A DNA stretch of 64,000 nucleotides from DASCOT01 sp965197275 (lineage in GTDB: Bacteria > Acidobacteriota > UBA890 > WLXD01): contig CBDAMQ010000034.1 in assembly GCA_965197275.1 (NCBI GenBank), positions 372,001-436,000 of the forward strand, written 5' to 3'. The position numbers and the translations under genes are program-made. Below, piece by piece: positions 10,390 to 18,683 of the stretch. A model generated the notes under the pieces. It saw nothing but the letters and a program-made list of their open reading frames with translations, was not told where the DNA came from and did no database searches. Each line of letters starts with the position of its first letter. The stretch's first letter is position 1.

Positions 10390-11409
10390 GTGATTCGAGT
10401 CGCGGTTGTGGGCGCCGGTCGCTGGGGTCCGAACCTCATCAACAACCTCTACACGCATACCGACGCGTGGGTCTCGTGGGTGGCCGATACCAACGCTGAA
10501 CGCCTCGCCACCGTGGCTGGTCGGTTCCCCGGGGTGCAGACGACGGACGACGCGGCAGCGGCGATCTGCGCCGAAGATGTCGATGCGGTCATCGTTGCCA
10601 CCCCCACCAATACGCATTACGAGCTCGCTACCGTAGCGCTCGAAGCCGGCAAGCACGTGCTGGTGGAGAAACCGCTTGCCGATACCGTCGAGCATGCAGA
10701 GTCGCTCTGCGCGCTGGCACAACGCACCGGGCAGGTGCTCATGGTGGGGCACATCTTCGTCTACAACGCCGCCGCGCGCCGGGCGAAGGAGTATATCGGC
10801 GAGGGCGAGCTCGGTCGCGTCTACTACATGTCGATGGAGCGTACGAATCTCGGACCGATCCGGGTCGACGTCAACGCCGCGTGGGATCTGGCAGCCCACG
10901 ACGTGTCGCTCGCCAGCTACTGGCTCAACGGCAATCCGATCACCGCTTCTGCCGTTGGTGGTGCCTGGATCAATCCGGGCGTCGAGGACGCAGTTTTCGC
11001 CACGTTGCGCTATCCCGGCGACGTCCTGGTTCATCTGCATGCGTCGTGGCTCAACCCGCGGAAGTCGCGCGCTATCACAGTCGTCGGCGAGCGTCGCATG
11101 CTGACTTTCGATGACGTCAACCTGTCGGAGCCACTGCGGATCTACGACAAGAAGGTGCGCGACGAGCGCATCGACGTGCCGTTCGTCGACACGTTCGCCA
11201 GCTTTCGGATGAGCGTTCGCGAGGGCGACATCGTGATTCCGCGTGTGCATATGACGGAACCGCTGAAGGCCGAAGTGGATCATTTCTTGGAGTGCGTCCA
11301 GGCGGGTGACCGGCCGTTGTCCGCCGGGCCCGAAGGGCTCGCCGTGGTGCGTACGTTGGATGCGATCGGCCGTTCGCTCGCGGGCGGCGGCGTGGAGATA
11401 CAGGTGTGA
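10390..11409 (+). CDS. Gfo/Idh/MocA family oxidoreductase (WlbA/WbpB-like)
   Basis: 339 residues from GTG 10390 (GGGGGAG upstream). The Rossmann motif VVGAGRWGPN begins at residue 6 and the sugar-dehydrogenase signature VEKPLADT lies near residue 95. In this family the Lys of EKP and a downstream Asp/His pair act in catalysis; HDVSLASYWL near residue 170 fits. It is followed after one base by a DegT-family aminotransferase. That pairing is typical of 3-amino sugar synthesis (3-oxidation of UDP-GlcNAcA by WlbA/WbpB, then transamination by WlbE/WbpE). The hexapeptide acyltransferase at 6846 could supply the third step. Substrate assignment is inferred from context. Confidence 0.88.
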   Translation: MIRVAVVGAGRWGPNLINNLYTHTDAWVSWVADTNAERLATVAGRFPGVQTTDDAAAAICAEDVDAVIVATPTNTHYELATVALEAGKHVLVEKPLADTVEHAESLCALAQRTGQVLMVGHIFVYNAAARRAKEYIGEGELGRVYYMSMERTNLGPIRVDVNAAWDLAAHDVSLASYWLNGNPITASAVGGAWINPGVEDAVFATLRYPGDVLVHLHASWLNPRKSRAITVVGERRMLTFDDVNLSEPLRIYDKKVRDERIDVPFVDTFASFRMSVREGDIVIPRVHMTEPLKAEVDHFLECVQAGDRPLSAGPEGLAVVRTLDAIGRSLAGGGVEIQV

Positions 11410-11410
11410 C

Positions 11411-12541
11411 ATGAAGATCCCGCTGGTTGACCTGAAGCTGCAGCACGCCTTGATCGCCGACGAAGTCTCTGCCGGACTGGATCAGGTGTTCGCCGACACC
11501 GCGTTCATCCTCGGGCCGCAGGTGGGGGAGTTCGAGGCGGAGCTCGCCGAATTCCAGGAGGTACCGTATTGCGCCGGCGTTGGCAGCGGCACCGACGCGC
11601 TGGAGCTCGCCCTGCGTGCGCTGGGCGTCGGTCCCGGTGACGAGGTGATCTTGCCGGCAAACACCTTTATCGCCACTGCCCTAGCGGTGACGCGCGCTGG
11701 AGCCATCCCGGTGCTGGTGGACTGCGACGCTGACCATCATCTGATCGATGTCGAGCTGGCAGAAGAAGCCGTTGGGCCTCGCACGCGCGCGATCATCCCG
11801 GTGCATCTGTACGGCCAGCTGGCGCCGATGGAGCAGCTGCTCGAGCTTGCCGCTCGCCACCACCTCATCGTGGTCGAGGACGCCGCCCAGGCCCACGGCG
11901 CCCGCCGGAACGGCCGGGCAGCGGGAAGCTTCGGGCTGGCAGCAGGATTTAGCTTCTACCCGGGAAAGAACCTCGGAGCGTACGGCGACGCCGGCGCCGT
12001 GGTCACTCACGATGCCGATGTGTATGACGCGGTTCGGCGGTTGCGGAACTGGGGCAGTGATCGCAAATATCACCATCCCGAGATGGGCTTCAACTCTCGG
12101 CTCGATACCGTGCAGGCCGTCGTTCTGTTGGCGAAGCTGCGGCATCTGGCGCTCGGTAACCAGCAGCGGCGCGAGGCGGCGGCACGTTATGAGGAACTCC
12201 TTGCCGACGTCCCGGAGGTGGCCCCGCCGAGCGTGCTCGACGGTAACGAGTCAGTCTGGCATCTCTACGTCGTGCGCGTGGCAGAGCGCGATCGTGTCCT
12301 TCAGCAACTCAACGAAGGGGGCATCGGCGCCGGGATCCACTATCCGATTCCGATCCATCTGCAGGGTGCCTACGCCGAGCTCGGGCAGGGACCGGGATCG
12401 TTTCCAGTGACCGAGCAGGCCGCCGCCGAGATCCTGTCGCTGCCGATGTTCGCGGGAATCACCCAGGTGCAGCAGGAGCGCACGGTCGAAGTGTTGCGGC
12501 AGGCCGTGACGGGATCGACACTCCGGTTGGTTGCCGGCTGA
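11411..12541 (+). CDS. DegT/DnrJ/EryC1 family PLP-dependent sugar aminotransferase
   Basis: 376 residues from ATG 11411, one base after the dehydrogenase stop. The PLP-binding Lys186 sits in FYPGKNLGAYGDAGA. Upstream motifs GVGSGTDALELALRALG (phosphate binding), NTFIATALAV and VVEDAAQAHGA (Asp for the PLP ring nitrogen) are all typical. The C-terminal IHYPIPIHLQ and LSLPMF motifs complete the fold. Members transfer an amino group from glutamate to a keto-sugar nucleotide. Together with the preceding dehydrogenase it probably makes a 3-amino-3-deoxy sugar nucleotide for the glycan of this region. It is the last gene of the rightward run and faces a minus-strand gene. Confidence 0.92.
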   Translation: MKIPLVDLKLQHALIADEVSAGLDQVFADTAFILGPQVGEFEAELAEFQEVPYCAGVGSGTDALELALRALGVGPGDEVILPANTFIATALAVTRAGAIPVLVDCDADHHLIDVELAEEAVGPRTRAIIPVHLYGQLAPMEQLLELAARHHLIVVEDAAQAHGARRNGRAAGSFGLAAGFSFYPGKNLGAYGDAGAVVTHDADVYDAVRRLRNWGSDRKYHHPEMGFNSRLDTVQAVVLLAKLRHLALGNQQRREAAARYEELLADVPEVAPPSVLDGNESVWHLYVVRVAERDRVLQQLNEGGIGAGIHYPIPIHLQGAYAELGQGPGSFPVTEQAAAEILSLPMFAGITQVQQERTVEVLRQAVTGSTLRLVAG

Positions 12542-12562
12542 TGGTCGGTCTGTGACCACCAT
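12541..12562. terminator. Hairpin between convergent genes
   Basis: ATGGT plus GGTC pairs with GACC plus ACCAT around a TGT loop, with a single bulged base. It sits in the 32-base gap between converging genes. No T-run follows, so terminator function is only suggested. Confidence 0.4.
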
Positions 12563-12573
12563 GTCGCAGGCGA

Positions 12574-13338
12574 TCAATCGCGTTCCGGCCGCCAACCTGC
12601 CCCGATCCACACGTCGAGGATCCCGATCAACTCCTTCACCACACTCTGGCCATCCGTGGTGTTGGTCCACCAGCGGTCCGGCTCGAACGGGTCGGCCCGC
12701 GACCACCGCACCCTGGCCTCGATCGTGGAATCGTCAGCCCGGTTCCACAGCATCCGGACACGACGCGAGTGCGCCTTCGAGGTGACCAGGATGATGCTCG
12801 TGCGGTCCAGCCGCTGCATCGCGGTGCGCACCGTGTCGATTTCGTCACGAGTGTTCATGACCGGCTCGTCCAGCAGCCGGATCGCGCTTGCCGGAACGCC
12901 GAGACGCTGCAGCACCTGACCTCGCCAGTAATGGGATGCGGGCATGCGTACGCCTAGGCGTTCGAGCGCGCGGCTGCGGTCGTTGGGGCGCAGCGGAGCC
13001 ATCCAGATCTCGGGCGCATGTCCCTGACTGTAGAGCTCGGCTGCCTCGATGGATCGGAACGGGATTCCGCCAGCGTGAACGAAGATCGCGTCGGCTTGGC
13101 CCATCTCGTCCTCGACGACGAGCCAGCCTCCGATGGCCCCCAGCAGCCACGGGCCAACCTGGACCAACAGGAAGAGCACGGTGGCAATCGCCACCGGCCA
13201 CCGTCGCCAGCTCCGCCGCGGCGAACCTGCGCCGGTGGTGGCGTCGGGGTCGAGGGGCGGATGGCCGTCGGGCGAGTACGGCGGCGCATCCGTCGTCGCT
13301 GACGGATCGGGTCCTCGGTCCGGCATTCCTGTTTCCAT
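12574..13338 (-). CDS. YdcF-like (DUF218) membrane-anchored protein
   Basis: About 254 residues; the only clear minus-strand gene in the window. After a Pro-rich cytoplasmic stretch there is one hydrophobic segment near residues 45-70 (ATVLFLLVQVGPWLLGAIGG). The DUF218 core follows: QADAIFVHAGGIPFRSIEAA, then LYSQGHAPEIWM, then TSKAHSRRVRMLW. YdcF/SanA proteins are envelope proteins linked to peptidoglycan or polysaccharide precursors in other bacteria. The ATG at 13338 is placed by the end of the repetitive upstream extension; ATG 13326 is an alternative with a slightly better ribosome site. It is divergent from the membrane protein at 13421. Confidence 0.75.
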   Translation of the reverse strand: METGMPDRGPDPSATTDAPPYSPDGHPPLDPDATTGAGSPRRSWRRWPVAIATVLFLLVQVGPWLLGAIGGWLVVEDEMGQADAIFVHAGGIPFRSIEAAELYSQGHAPEIWMAPLRPNDRSRALERLGVRMPASHYWRGQVLQRLGVPASAIRLLDEPVMNTRDEIDTVRTAMQRLDRTSIILVTSKAHSRRVRMLWNRADDSTIEARVRWSRADPFEPDRWWTNTTDGQSVVKELIGILDVWIGAGWRPERD

Positions 13339-13420
13339 CCTCTGCAGGATAGACCACACCGCGCGCGATCGTCTTGGACGCTTCGGGCAGGTGGTTCGTA
13401 TACATGCCAGGAGGAGTTTC

Positions 13421-14188
13421 ATGACCAACGAGCATCAACCCGAGAAGATCTTTCGTGATCTCCGGCGCAGTTGCAGCGCGGAGCGCGATTCCGAAGCGCT
13501 ATGGCAGCGTATCGAGGCGCGGCTGGAGCCTCAGCCAGCGGGGATCGGGAGCCGACTGACGCAACTGCTGGCAGCGGCGAACCGACGTCCGGTGATGCGC
13601 TTGGCCGCTGCGCTCATCGTGGTGACCGTCCTGGCGGTGTCGCTCTGGCGGTCGCCGAACGACGTCGGAGAGCTTGCTTCTATCGCGGCGATGCCGTCAC
13701 CGCCGGTCGGCGTGCCGGCTGGTTCTGCATGGGAGCTGGACGTGCGCCTGGTGCGCGGATTCGACGGCGCTCCGCCCAGCGACGTGCGCACCGAGGCCAT
13801 CGACGGCGCCGGCGGGGCGAGTCGGTTAGCGGACCTGCGGGCCGATCTCGGTGCACTGGTGCAGTTCGACGACTTCGGTCTGGTCGGCGAATGGACCGGT
13901 GGCCTAGGTGATGGCCGCAAGGACATCCAGCTGTCGGCCAGCCGGAGCCTGGCCTTTGAGATCGCTGGCGTCGACGACGACGCTGGCTCGTTGCAGCTTC
14001 GCAACATCTGGCTCGACGGCGCGGAGCGCTTCAAGGTCGCGTCCGAGATGACGCTGACTCCCGGTGTTCCCCACCTGATCGGCGTTCGCCCTGGGGTCGA
14101 TGTTGACGTCGCCTCGTTGTTCCTCGCCATCGGCGTGCGATCGCGCCCGGCGCCGGAGACCAATCGCGGTGCCGGCGAGCCGGAATAG
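13421..14188 (+). CDS. Single-pass membrane protein of unknown function, start of the filament operon
   Basis: 255 residues; I do not recognise the family. An N-terminal cytoplasmic part of about 60 residues (basic and acidic) is followed by one hydrophobic helix near residues 62-82 (AAALIVVTVLAVSLW) and a periplasmic domain with a beta-rich stretch (FDDFGLVGEWTGGLGDGRK). The start is fixed by GGAGGAG at 13410-13416. GspF begins 12 bases after its stop, so it is probably the first gene of the secretion/pilus operon. It could be an assembly accessory factor, or an anti-sigma-like membrane protein for the ECF factor at 9579. Neither idea has motif support. Confidence 0.7.
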   Translation: MTNEHQPEKIFRDLRRSCSAERDSEALWQRIEARLEPQPAGIGSRLTQLLAAANRRPVMRLAAALIVVTVLAVSLWRSPNDVGELASIAAMPSPPVGVPAGSAWELDVRLVRGFDGAPPSDVRTEAIDGAGGASRLADLRADLGALVQFDDFGLVGEWTGGLGDGRKDIQLSASRSLAFEIAGVDDDAGSLQLRNIWLDGAERFKVASEMTLTPGVPHLIGVRPGVDVDVASLFLAIGVRSRPAPETNRGAGEPE

Positions 14189-14200
14189 CGGGCCCCTCCG

Positions 14201-15478
14201 ATGCCTGACTTTCGCTGCCGCGTCGGCGGTCCCGATGGTGCCATCGCCGAGCGCTACGTCTCGGCAGTATCGGTGCCGGCGGCGCGCGAGCAACTGGCGG
14301 CGGATGGCCTCGAGGTCTTCGATGTCGTCGAGGGCGGCGCCTCCAGCGCCTTGCCGACGTTGCGTAAGCTGGCCTCCATTCAGCTTGGCGGAGGCGCCGC
14401 CGACTCTGGGGGAGGCCTCTTCCGGCGCCGTCGCACGCACGTGGCCCCCGCAGAGTTGCTGTTGCTGAACCAGGAGCTCGCGGCGCTGGTGAACGCTGGC
14501 CTACCGTTGCTCCGCTGTGTCGACATCCTCCGCACGCGGCGCGCTGGCTCGGTGGTCGGAAGCATGCTGGATCGAGTCCGTGGCCTACTCGCCGGTGGCG
14601 AGGGCATCTCCGGGGCGTTTCGTCCAGAGATCGAACGCGTGCGATTGCCGGAGCTGTTCGTAACATCGCTGGAGGTCGGAGAAGCGAGCGGTGACCTGGT
14701 CACGGCGATCCGGCGCTACCAGGCACACCTTGACAAGTCGCTGAAGCTCCGCGGACGGGTTCGCGCCGCGATGATGTATCCGATCGTGCTAGCCGCCGTG
14801 TCCCTGGCTGTGGTGCTCATCCTGCTGGTGCTGGTAATTCCGCAGTTCGCTGACTTCTATGCTTCGTCCGGGGCGCAGCTCCCCTTCACGACGCGTGCGC
14901 TGGTGGGGCTCGCGGGATTCGTCTCCGGCTACGGCTTGCTGCTGCTCGGGCTGATAGCCGTCGCTGTCTGGGGCCTACGACACTGGACCAGAACACCGGT
15001 CGGCCGGAAGTCAGTCGATGAGTGGAAGCTGCGAGTGCCCGTGATCGGCGCGCTGGTGCGCCGCTACTGCGGCCTCGAGACCGCGCGCACGTTGGCGACC
15101 CTGCTGCGCGGCGGTGCACCGCTCGTGACCGCGCTGCGGGTGACCGCCGAAGGCACGAGCAATCGTGCCTTTCGTCGCCGGCTGGTGCATGTGAGCGAGC
15201 AGGTGACCCAGGGCACCAGCCTGCACTCGGCATTCGAGAACTACGGCATGCTCGAGCCCCTCGGCCTCGAGATGGTGCAGGTTGGCGAGGCGACGGGGGC
15301 GCTGGAAGAGATGCTCGAGCACGTCGCTGCTACTTACGACGATGTGCTCGATCGGCAGGTGACTACCGCCGTAGGGCTTCTGGAGCCGGCGATGCTCGTC
15401 ACCATGGGCCTGCTCGTCGCGGTCATCCTGATGTCGCTGTACCTACCGCTGTTTCAGACCGTGCAGGTGGTGGGATGA
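14201..15478 (+). CDS. gspF: GspF/PilC family inner-membrane platform protein
   Basis: 425 residues with two T2SSF domains (about residues 85-210 and 280-410), each built around AELLLLNQELAALVNAGLP or ETARTLATLLRGGAPLV. Three transmembrane helices lie near residues 190-215, 232-262 and at the C-terminus. The protein begins with the ~60-residue N-terminal module seen in GspF/PilC (FRCRVGGPDGAIAERYVSA). It forms the platform that couples the cytoplasmic ATPase to pseudopilin assembly. Its stop overlaps the ATPase start (ATGA). It is an intact paralogue of the frameshifted pilC at 29816, which makes its ability to substitute an obvious question. Confidence 0.93.
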   Translation: MPDFRCRVGGPDGAIAERYVSAVSVPAAREQLAADGLEVFDVVEGGASSALPTLRKLASIQLGGGAADSGGGLFRRRRTHVAPAELLLLNQELAALVNAGLPLLRCVDILRTRRAGSVVGSMLDRVRGLLAGGEGISGAFRPEIERVRLPELFVTSLEVGEASGDLVTAIRRYQAHLDKSLKLRGRVRAAMMYPIVLAAVSLAVVLILLVLVIPQFADFYASSGAQLPFTTRALVGLAGFVSGYGLLLLGLIAVAVWGLRHWTRTPVGRKSVDEWKLRVPVIGALVRRYCGLETARTLATLLRGGAPLVTALRVTAEGTSNRAFRRRLVHVSEQVTQGTSLHSAFENYGMLEPLGLEMVQVGEATGALEEMLEHVAATYDDVLDRQVTTAVGLLEPAMLVTMGLLVAVILMSLYLPLFQTVQVVG

Positions 15479-17112
15479 GGACGCCACTAGGATCGAACGA
15501 GCGTCTGGACCCAGTGGCCGGCGAGGGCGGCACCGAGCTTCTGTCGGCGTACGAACGGCGTGCCGACGAGCTCGGCATTCCGTACGTCGAGCTCGATGAG
15601 CTGCAGCTCGACCGGGCCCTGCTGGCCGAGGTACCAATCGAGCTGATGGTGCGGTACGCGTTCATACCACTGTGCCGCGAGCGCGACGACTCGCTGGCGA
15701 TTGCAATGTCCGACCCGGCCGACGTCGCCGCTCTGGACGCGCTCGAGGGACTGCTCGATACCTCCGTCACCGTCCGCGCTGCCGCGCCCGACGCGGTGGA
15801 GCGGGCGTTGCGGCGCGCCGGTGCCGGTGAGCGCATCCTGGCCTCCGTGCAGCAGACGTTCGAGTCGGGTGGCGTCGCCGACGACGAGGAAGAGGGCGGC
15901 CTGACGCTCGCCGGTCTGGCCACAGACGCGGGACATCCGATCGTGCGGCTGGTCGATACGACTTTGTTGAACGCGCTCGAACGCCGCGCCTCGGATATTC
16001 ACGTCGAGACGCGCGATGACGCGGTTTGGATCAAGTACCGCGTCGACGGCGTCCTGTATCCGGCGATGGAGCCGATCGAGCTCCGCCACCACGACGCCAT
16101 CCTGTCGCGCGTGAAGGTGATGTCTGATCTCGACATTGCCGAAAAACGGATTCCTCAGGATGGGCGCTTCAAACTCAACCTACAGAGCCGAAAGGTGGAC
16201 TTTCGTGTCTCGATCATGCCGTCGATACACGGCGAGGACGCCGTTATCCGCATCCTGGACAAGGAGTACCTGTCGGAGGAGTTCTCCGAGCTCCGACTCG
16301 ACACGCTCGGTTTTACCGACGCCGACATGCTTAAGATCCGCAAGTACAGCCGCGAGCCCTACGGCATGTTTCTCGTCACCGGCCCCACCGGCTCCGGCAA
16401 GACGACGACGTTGTATGCGGCGCTGTCGGAGATCCGTAGCGAGGAGCAGAAGCTCATCACCATCGAGGATCCGGTCGAGTACCAGCTGCCAGGTATTACC
16501 CAGATCCCGGTCAACGAGAAGAAGGGGCTGACGTTCGCGCGTGGACTCCGATCGGTATTGCGTCACGATCCCGACATCATCATGGTCGGCGAGATCCGCG
16601 ACCCGGAGACAGCCAACATCGCTGTCCAATCCGCGCTCACGGGTCATCTCGTGTTCACCACAGTGCACGCCAACAACGTAGTAGATGTCATCGGCCGGCT
16701 GATGAACATGGAGGTCGAGGAATACCAGTTCGTGTCGGCGCTCAACTGTGTCCTCGCCCAGCGGCTGGTGCGGCTGATCTGCAATCAGTGCAAGCGAACC
16801 GTGGAGCCAAGCGCGCGGTTGCTGCAGGACTCGGGGCTGAGTGCTGGCGATCTGGACTCGGGGCGGCTGTATGAGGGTGCCGGCTGCGCCGAGTGCCGAG
16901 GTACGGGCTACTACGGACGCACGGTGATCGCCGAGTTGCTGGACCTGTCCGACACGGTGCGCGAGATGATTCTGGGGCGCCGTCCGACTTCGGAAATCCG
17001 ACGACAGGCAGCCAGCGAAGGAATCAAATTCCTGCGCGACTCAGCGCTCGAGAAGGTGAGGGCCGGCCTGACGACACTGCAGGAAATCAACAAAGTGACC
17101 TTCGTCGACTGA
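15475..17112 (+). CDS. GspE/PilB family secretion/assembly ATPase
   Basis: 545 residues from ATG 15475. The N-terminal MshEN/GspE-N domain (about 20-130) is followed by the ATPase core: RASDIHVETRDD near residue 170, Walker A GPTGSGKTTT near 303-312, the Asp box ITIEDPVEYQLPG, Walker B DIIMVGEIRDPET and the His box LVFTTVHANN. A tetracysteine zinc site (CNQCKRT and CAECRGTGYYGR) marks assembly-type ATPases, not retraction motors. Coupled to gspF upstream and a PilM-like gene 6 bases downstream, it most probably powers pseudopilin polymerisation for this operon. Confidence 0.93.
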   Translation: MRTPLGSNERLDPVAGEGGTELLSAYERRADELGIPYVELDELQLDRALLAEVPIELMVRYAFIPLCRERDDSLAIAMSDPADVAALDALEGLLDTSVTVRAAAPDAVERALRRAGAGERILASVQQTFESGGVADDEEEGGLTLAGLATDAGHPIVRLVDTTLLNALERRASDIHVETRDDAVWIKYRVDGVLYPAMEPIELRHHDAILSRVKVMSDLDIAEKRIPQDGRFKLNLQSRKVDFRVSIMPSIHGEDAVIRILDKEYLSEEFSELRLDTLGFTDADMLKIRKYSREPYGMFLVTGPTGSGKTTTLYAALSEIRSEEQKLITIEDPVEYQLPGITQIPVNEKKGLTFARGLRSVLRHDPDIIMVGEIRDPETANIAVQSALTGHLVFTTVHANNVVDVIGRLMNMEVEEYQFVSALNCVLAQRLVRLICNQCKRTVEPSARLLQDSGLSAGDLDSGRLYEGAGCAECRGTGYYGRTVIAELLDLSDTVREMILGRRPTSEIRRQAASEGIKFLRDSALEKVRAGLTTLQEINKVTFVD

Positions 17113-17118
17113 GGCGGT

Positions 17119-18030
17119 ATGGGGTACTGGGCGAGCAAGGAACGGGTGGCTGTCGGTCTCGGGAAGGATCGCGTGCGTCTGCTGGTTACACGCGGAAACG
17201 GCTCCGTGAAGGTCGTGCACAGCGGCTTTCGGGGGCTGCCGGAAGGCGCACTTCGCGGCGGGCTGCGGGCGCCCGTCTCAACCGATCGGCAGGCGCTGGC
17301 GACGCTCCTGAGCGAGCTCGTGGACGAGGCTCGTAACGCCGGTGTCTTGCGCCGCCGACCCGACCTCGTGGCTTTGGTGATCACCGACGGCTCGCTCAAG
17401 GTGGCGGCGGCGCCAATACAAGGCGAAGTGCCCCGTGTCACCGAAGGGGGTCGTATGGCTCGGTGGGTGCTGCGCGAGCTTCTCCCCGTGGAAGGCGACG
17501 CGGCGCGCGTAGATTGGTCGATCATGACGACGCCGGCTTCAGCCGCGGACGAGCCTGGTCGGTGGATGTTGAGCGTTGGCGGCGATGCCAGCCTGCTGCA
17601 GGAGTACGAGTCACTGGTCGATCCGCTCGGATGGACGGTGGAACGCATTGTCCCCTGGACGTTTGCCGCCGCCTCGGTCGAGGACGGGGTCCAAGCGTCG
17701 CCGGAAGGCGAACCTACCGCTGACGATGAGCCTGCTCGCCGACTCATCCTCTGCGAGGCGGACGGGACGCTCGCCTGCCTGTTCGAAGCTTTCGGTGTAC
17801 CGCGGTTCCACCGCGCGTGGCGCGCGCGGGTCGCCGGCGATCGAGTCGCCGACGAGCTGCCGTCGCTGCGACGCTACGTCAACGACCACCTCGAGATGAC
17901 CATCGGACAGGTCTGTCTGTGCGGTACCGCTGATTGGGTGCGGGCGGCGGCGGCGGCGTGCGATGCGGTCGATCTGGAGGTACGGCAGGTGAGTCCCGAA
18001 GAAGCCATGGCCGGAGCGCTAAACGGATGA
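17119..18030 (+). CDS. pilM: PilM/GspL-cytoplasmic-domain-like protein
   Basis: 303 residues with no transmembrane helix. The opening (MGYWASKERVAVGLGKDRVR) and the ITDGSLKV segment fit an actin-like PilM / GspL N-domain. The call leans on gene order (ATPase - this gene - PilN - PilO - secretin), which is the standard alignment-complex arrangement. In T4P, PilM is cytoplasmic and binds the N-terminal tail of PilN. The ATP-binding motifs of PilM (DXG repeats) are not obvious here, so nucleotide binding may be reduced. Its stop overlaps the PilN-like gene by 4 bases. Confidence 0.7.
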   Translation: MGYWASKERVAVGLGKDRVRLLVTRGNGSVKVVHSGFRGLPEGALRGGLRAPVSTDRQALATLLSELVDEARNAGVLRRRPDLVALVITDGSLKVAAAPIQGEVPRVTEGGRMARWVLRELLPVEGDAARVDWSIMTTPASAADEPGRWMLSVGGDASLLQEYESLVDPLGWTVERIVPWTFAAASVEDGVQASPEGEPTADDEPARRLILCEADGTLACLFEAFGVPRFHRAWRARVAGDRVADELPSLRRYVNDHLEMTIGQVCLCGTADWVRAAAAACDAVDLEVRQVSPEEAMAGALNG

Positions 18031-18683
18031 AGCGCTTGCCGATCAATCTTGCGGCTCAGCCGATCGAGCGCGTACGCGCGGCGCGCCGGAAAGTTGCTTA
18101 CGCTGCTGTTTTCGCGCTGGTCGTGACCCTGGCACACGTGGCGCTGCTGGGTTGGGTTACGCGCGGTTCGGGCGCTGCGGAGGCGGCACCGGTAGCCACA
18201 ATTGACGCCTCAACACTGAGCGAGTGGCAGGCCGAGGTCGATCGATTGGTTGCGGTTGCCGATGTGGAGCGGGCTCGCGCCGCCGGCACCGCAGTCGCGA
18301 GCGGCAACCAGCTCATCGCCTGGCGGACGATTCCGTGGCGCTCGATTTTCGCCGACCTGGAGCAGGTGCTCCCGCGGCGTGCCCGACTCGAGGTGGTGGC
18401 GCCCGGAATCGATGGCGACGGCGCGGTGCGCATCCAGATGACAGCAGCGGCGCAAGATACCGGCCCGTTGCAGGATCTTCTGCTAGAGCTCGAGTCGCAC
18501 GCTTCCTTCGACGAGGTCTGGCCGGATCGGGAACAGACATTGCCCGATGGATCGTCGCAAATGATCCTTCGAGCGCTGTACGTGCGTCGTGCCGAGGCCG
18601 CGGATGAGCGGGCCACAGCGGACTCAGCCGAAGTCGTGATCGCCGGCCCGGTGGTGACTCCGAATGTGCGGGGCGAGCAATGA
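18027..18683 (+). CDS. pilN: PilN-like alignment subcomplex protein
   Basis: 218 residues from ATG 18027. The first residues, MKRLPINLAAQP, match the INLxxxP tail by which PilN docks into PilM. One transmembrane helix lies at about residues 24-45 (VAYAAVFALVVTLAHVALLG), then a periplasmic domain with a ferredoxin-like half (WRSIFADLEQVLPRRARLE). This is the usual PilN/GspL C-terminal architecture. It overlaps both neighbours by 4 bases (ATGA). The last 25 residues are variable. Expected to form the inner-membrane alignment complex with the next protein. Confidence 0.85.
   Translation: MKRLPINLAAQPIERVRAARRKVAYAAVFALVVTLAHVALLGWVTRGSGAAEAAPVATIDASTLSEWQAEVDRLVAVADVERARAAGTAVASGNQLIAWRTIPWRSIFADLEQVLPRRARLEVVAPGIDGDGAVRIQMTAAAQDTGPLQDLLLELESHASFDEVWPDREQTLPDGSSQMILRALYVRRAEAADERATADSAEVVIAGPVVTPNVRGEQ

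Noticed and set aside
9579..14188. The membrane protein at 13421 as the anti-sigma factor of the ECF gene
   Set aside because: The two genes are 3 kb apart with unrelated genes between, and no zinc-finger (HxxxCxxC) motif is present.
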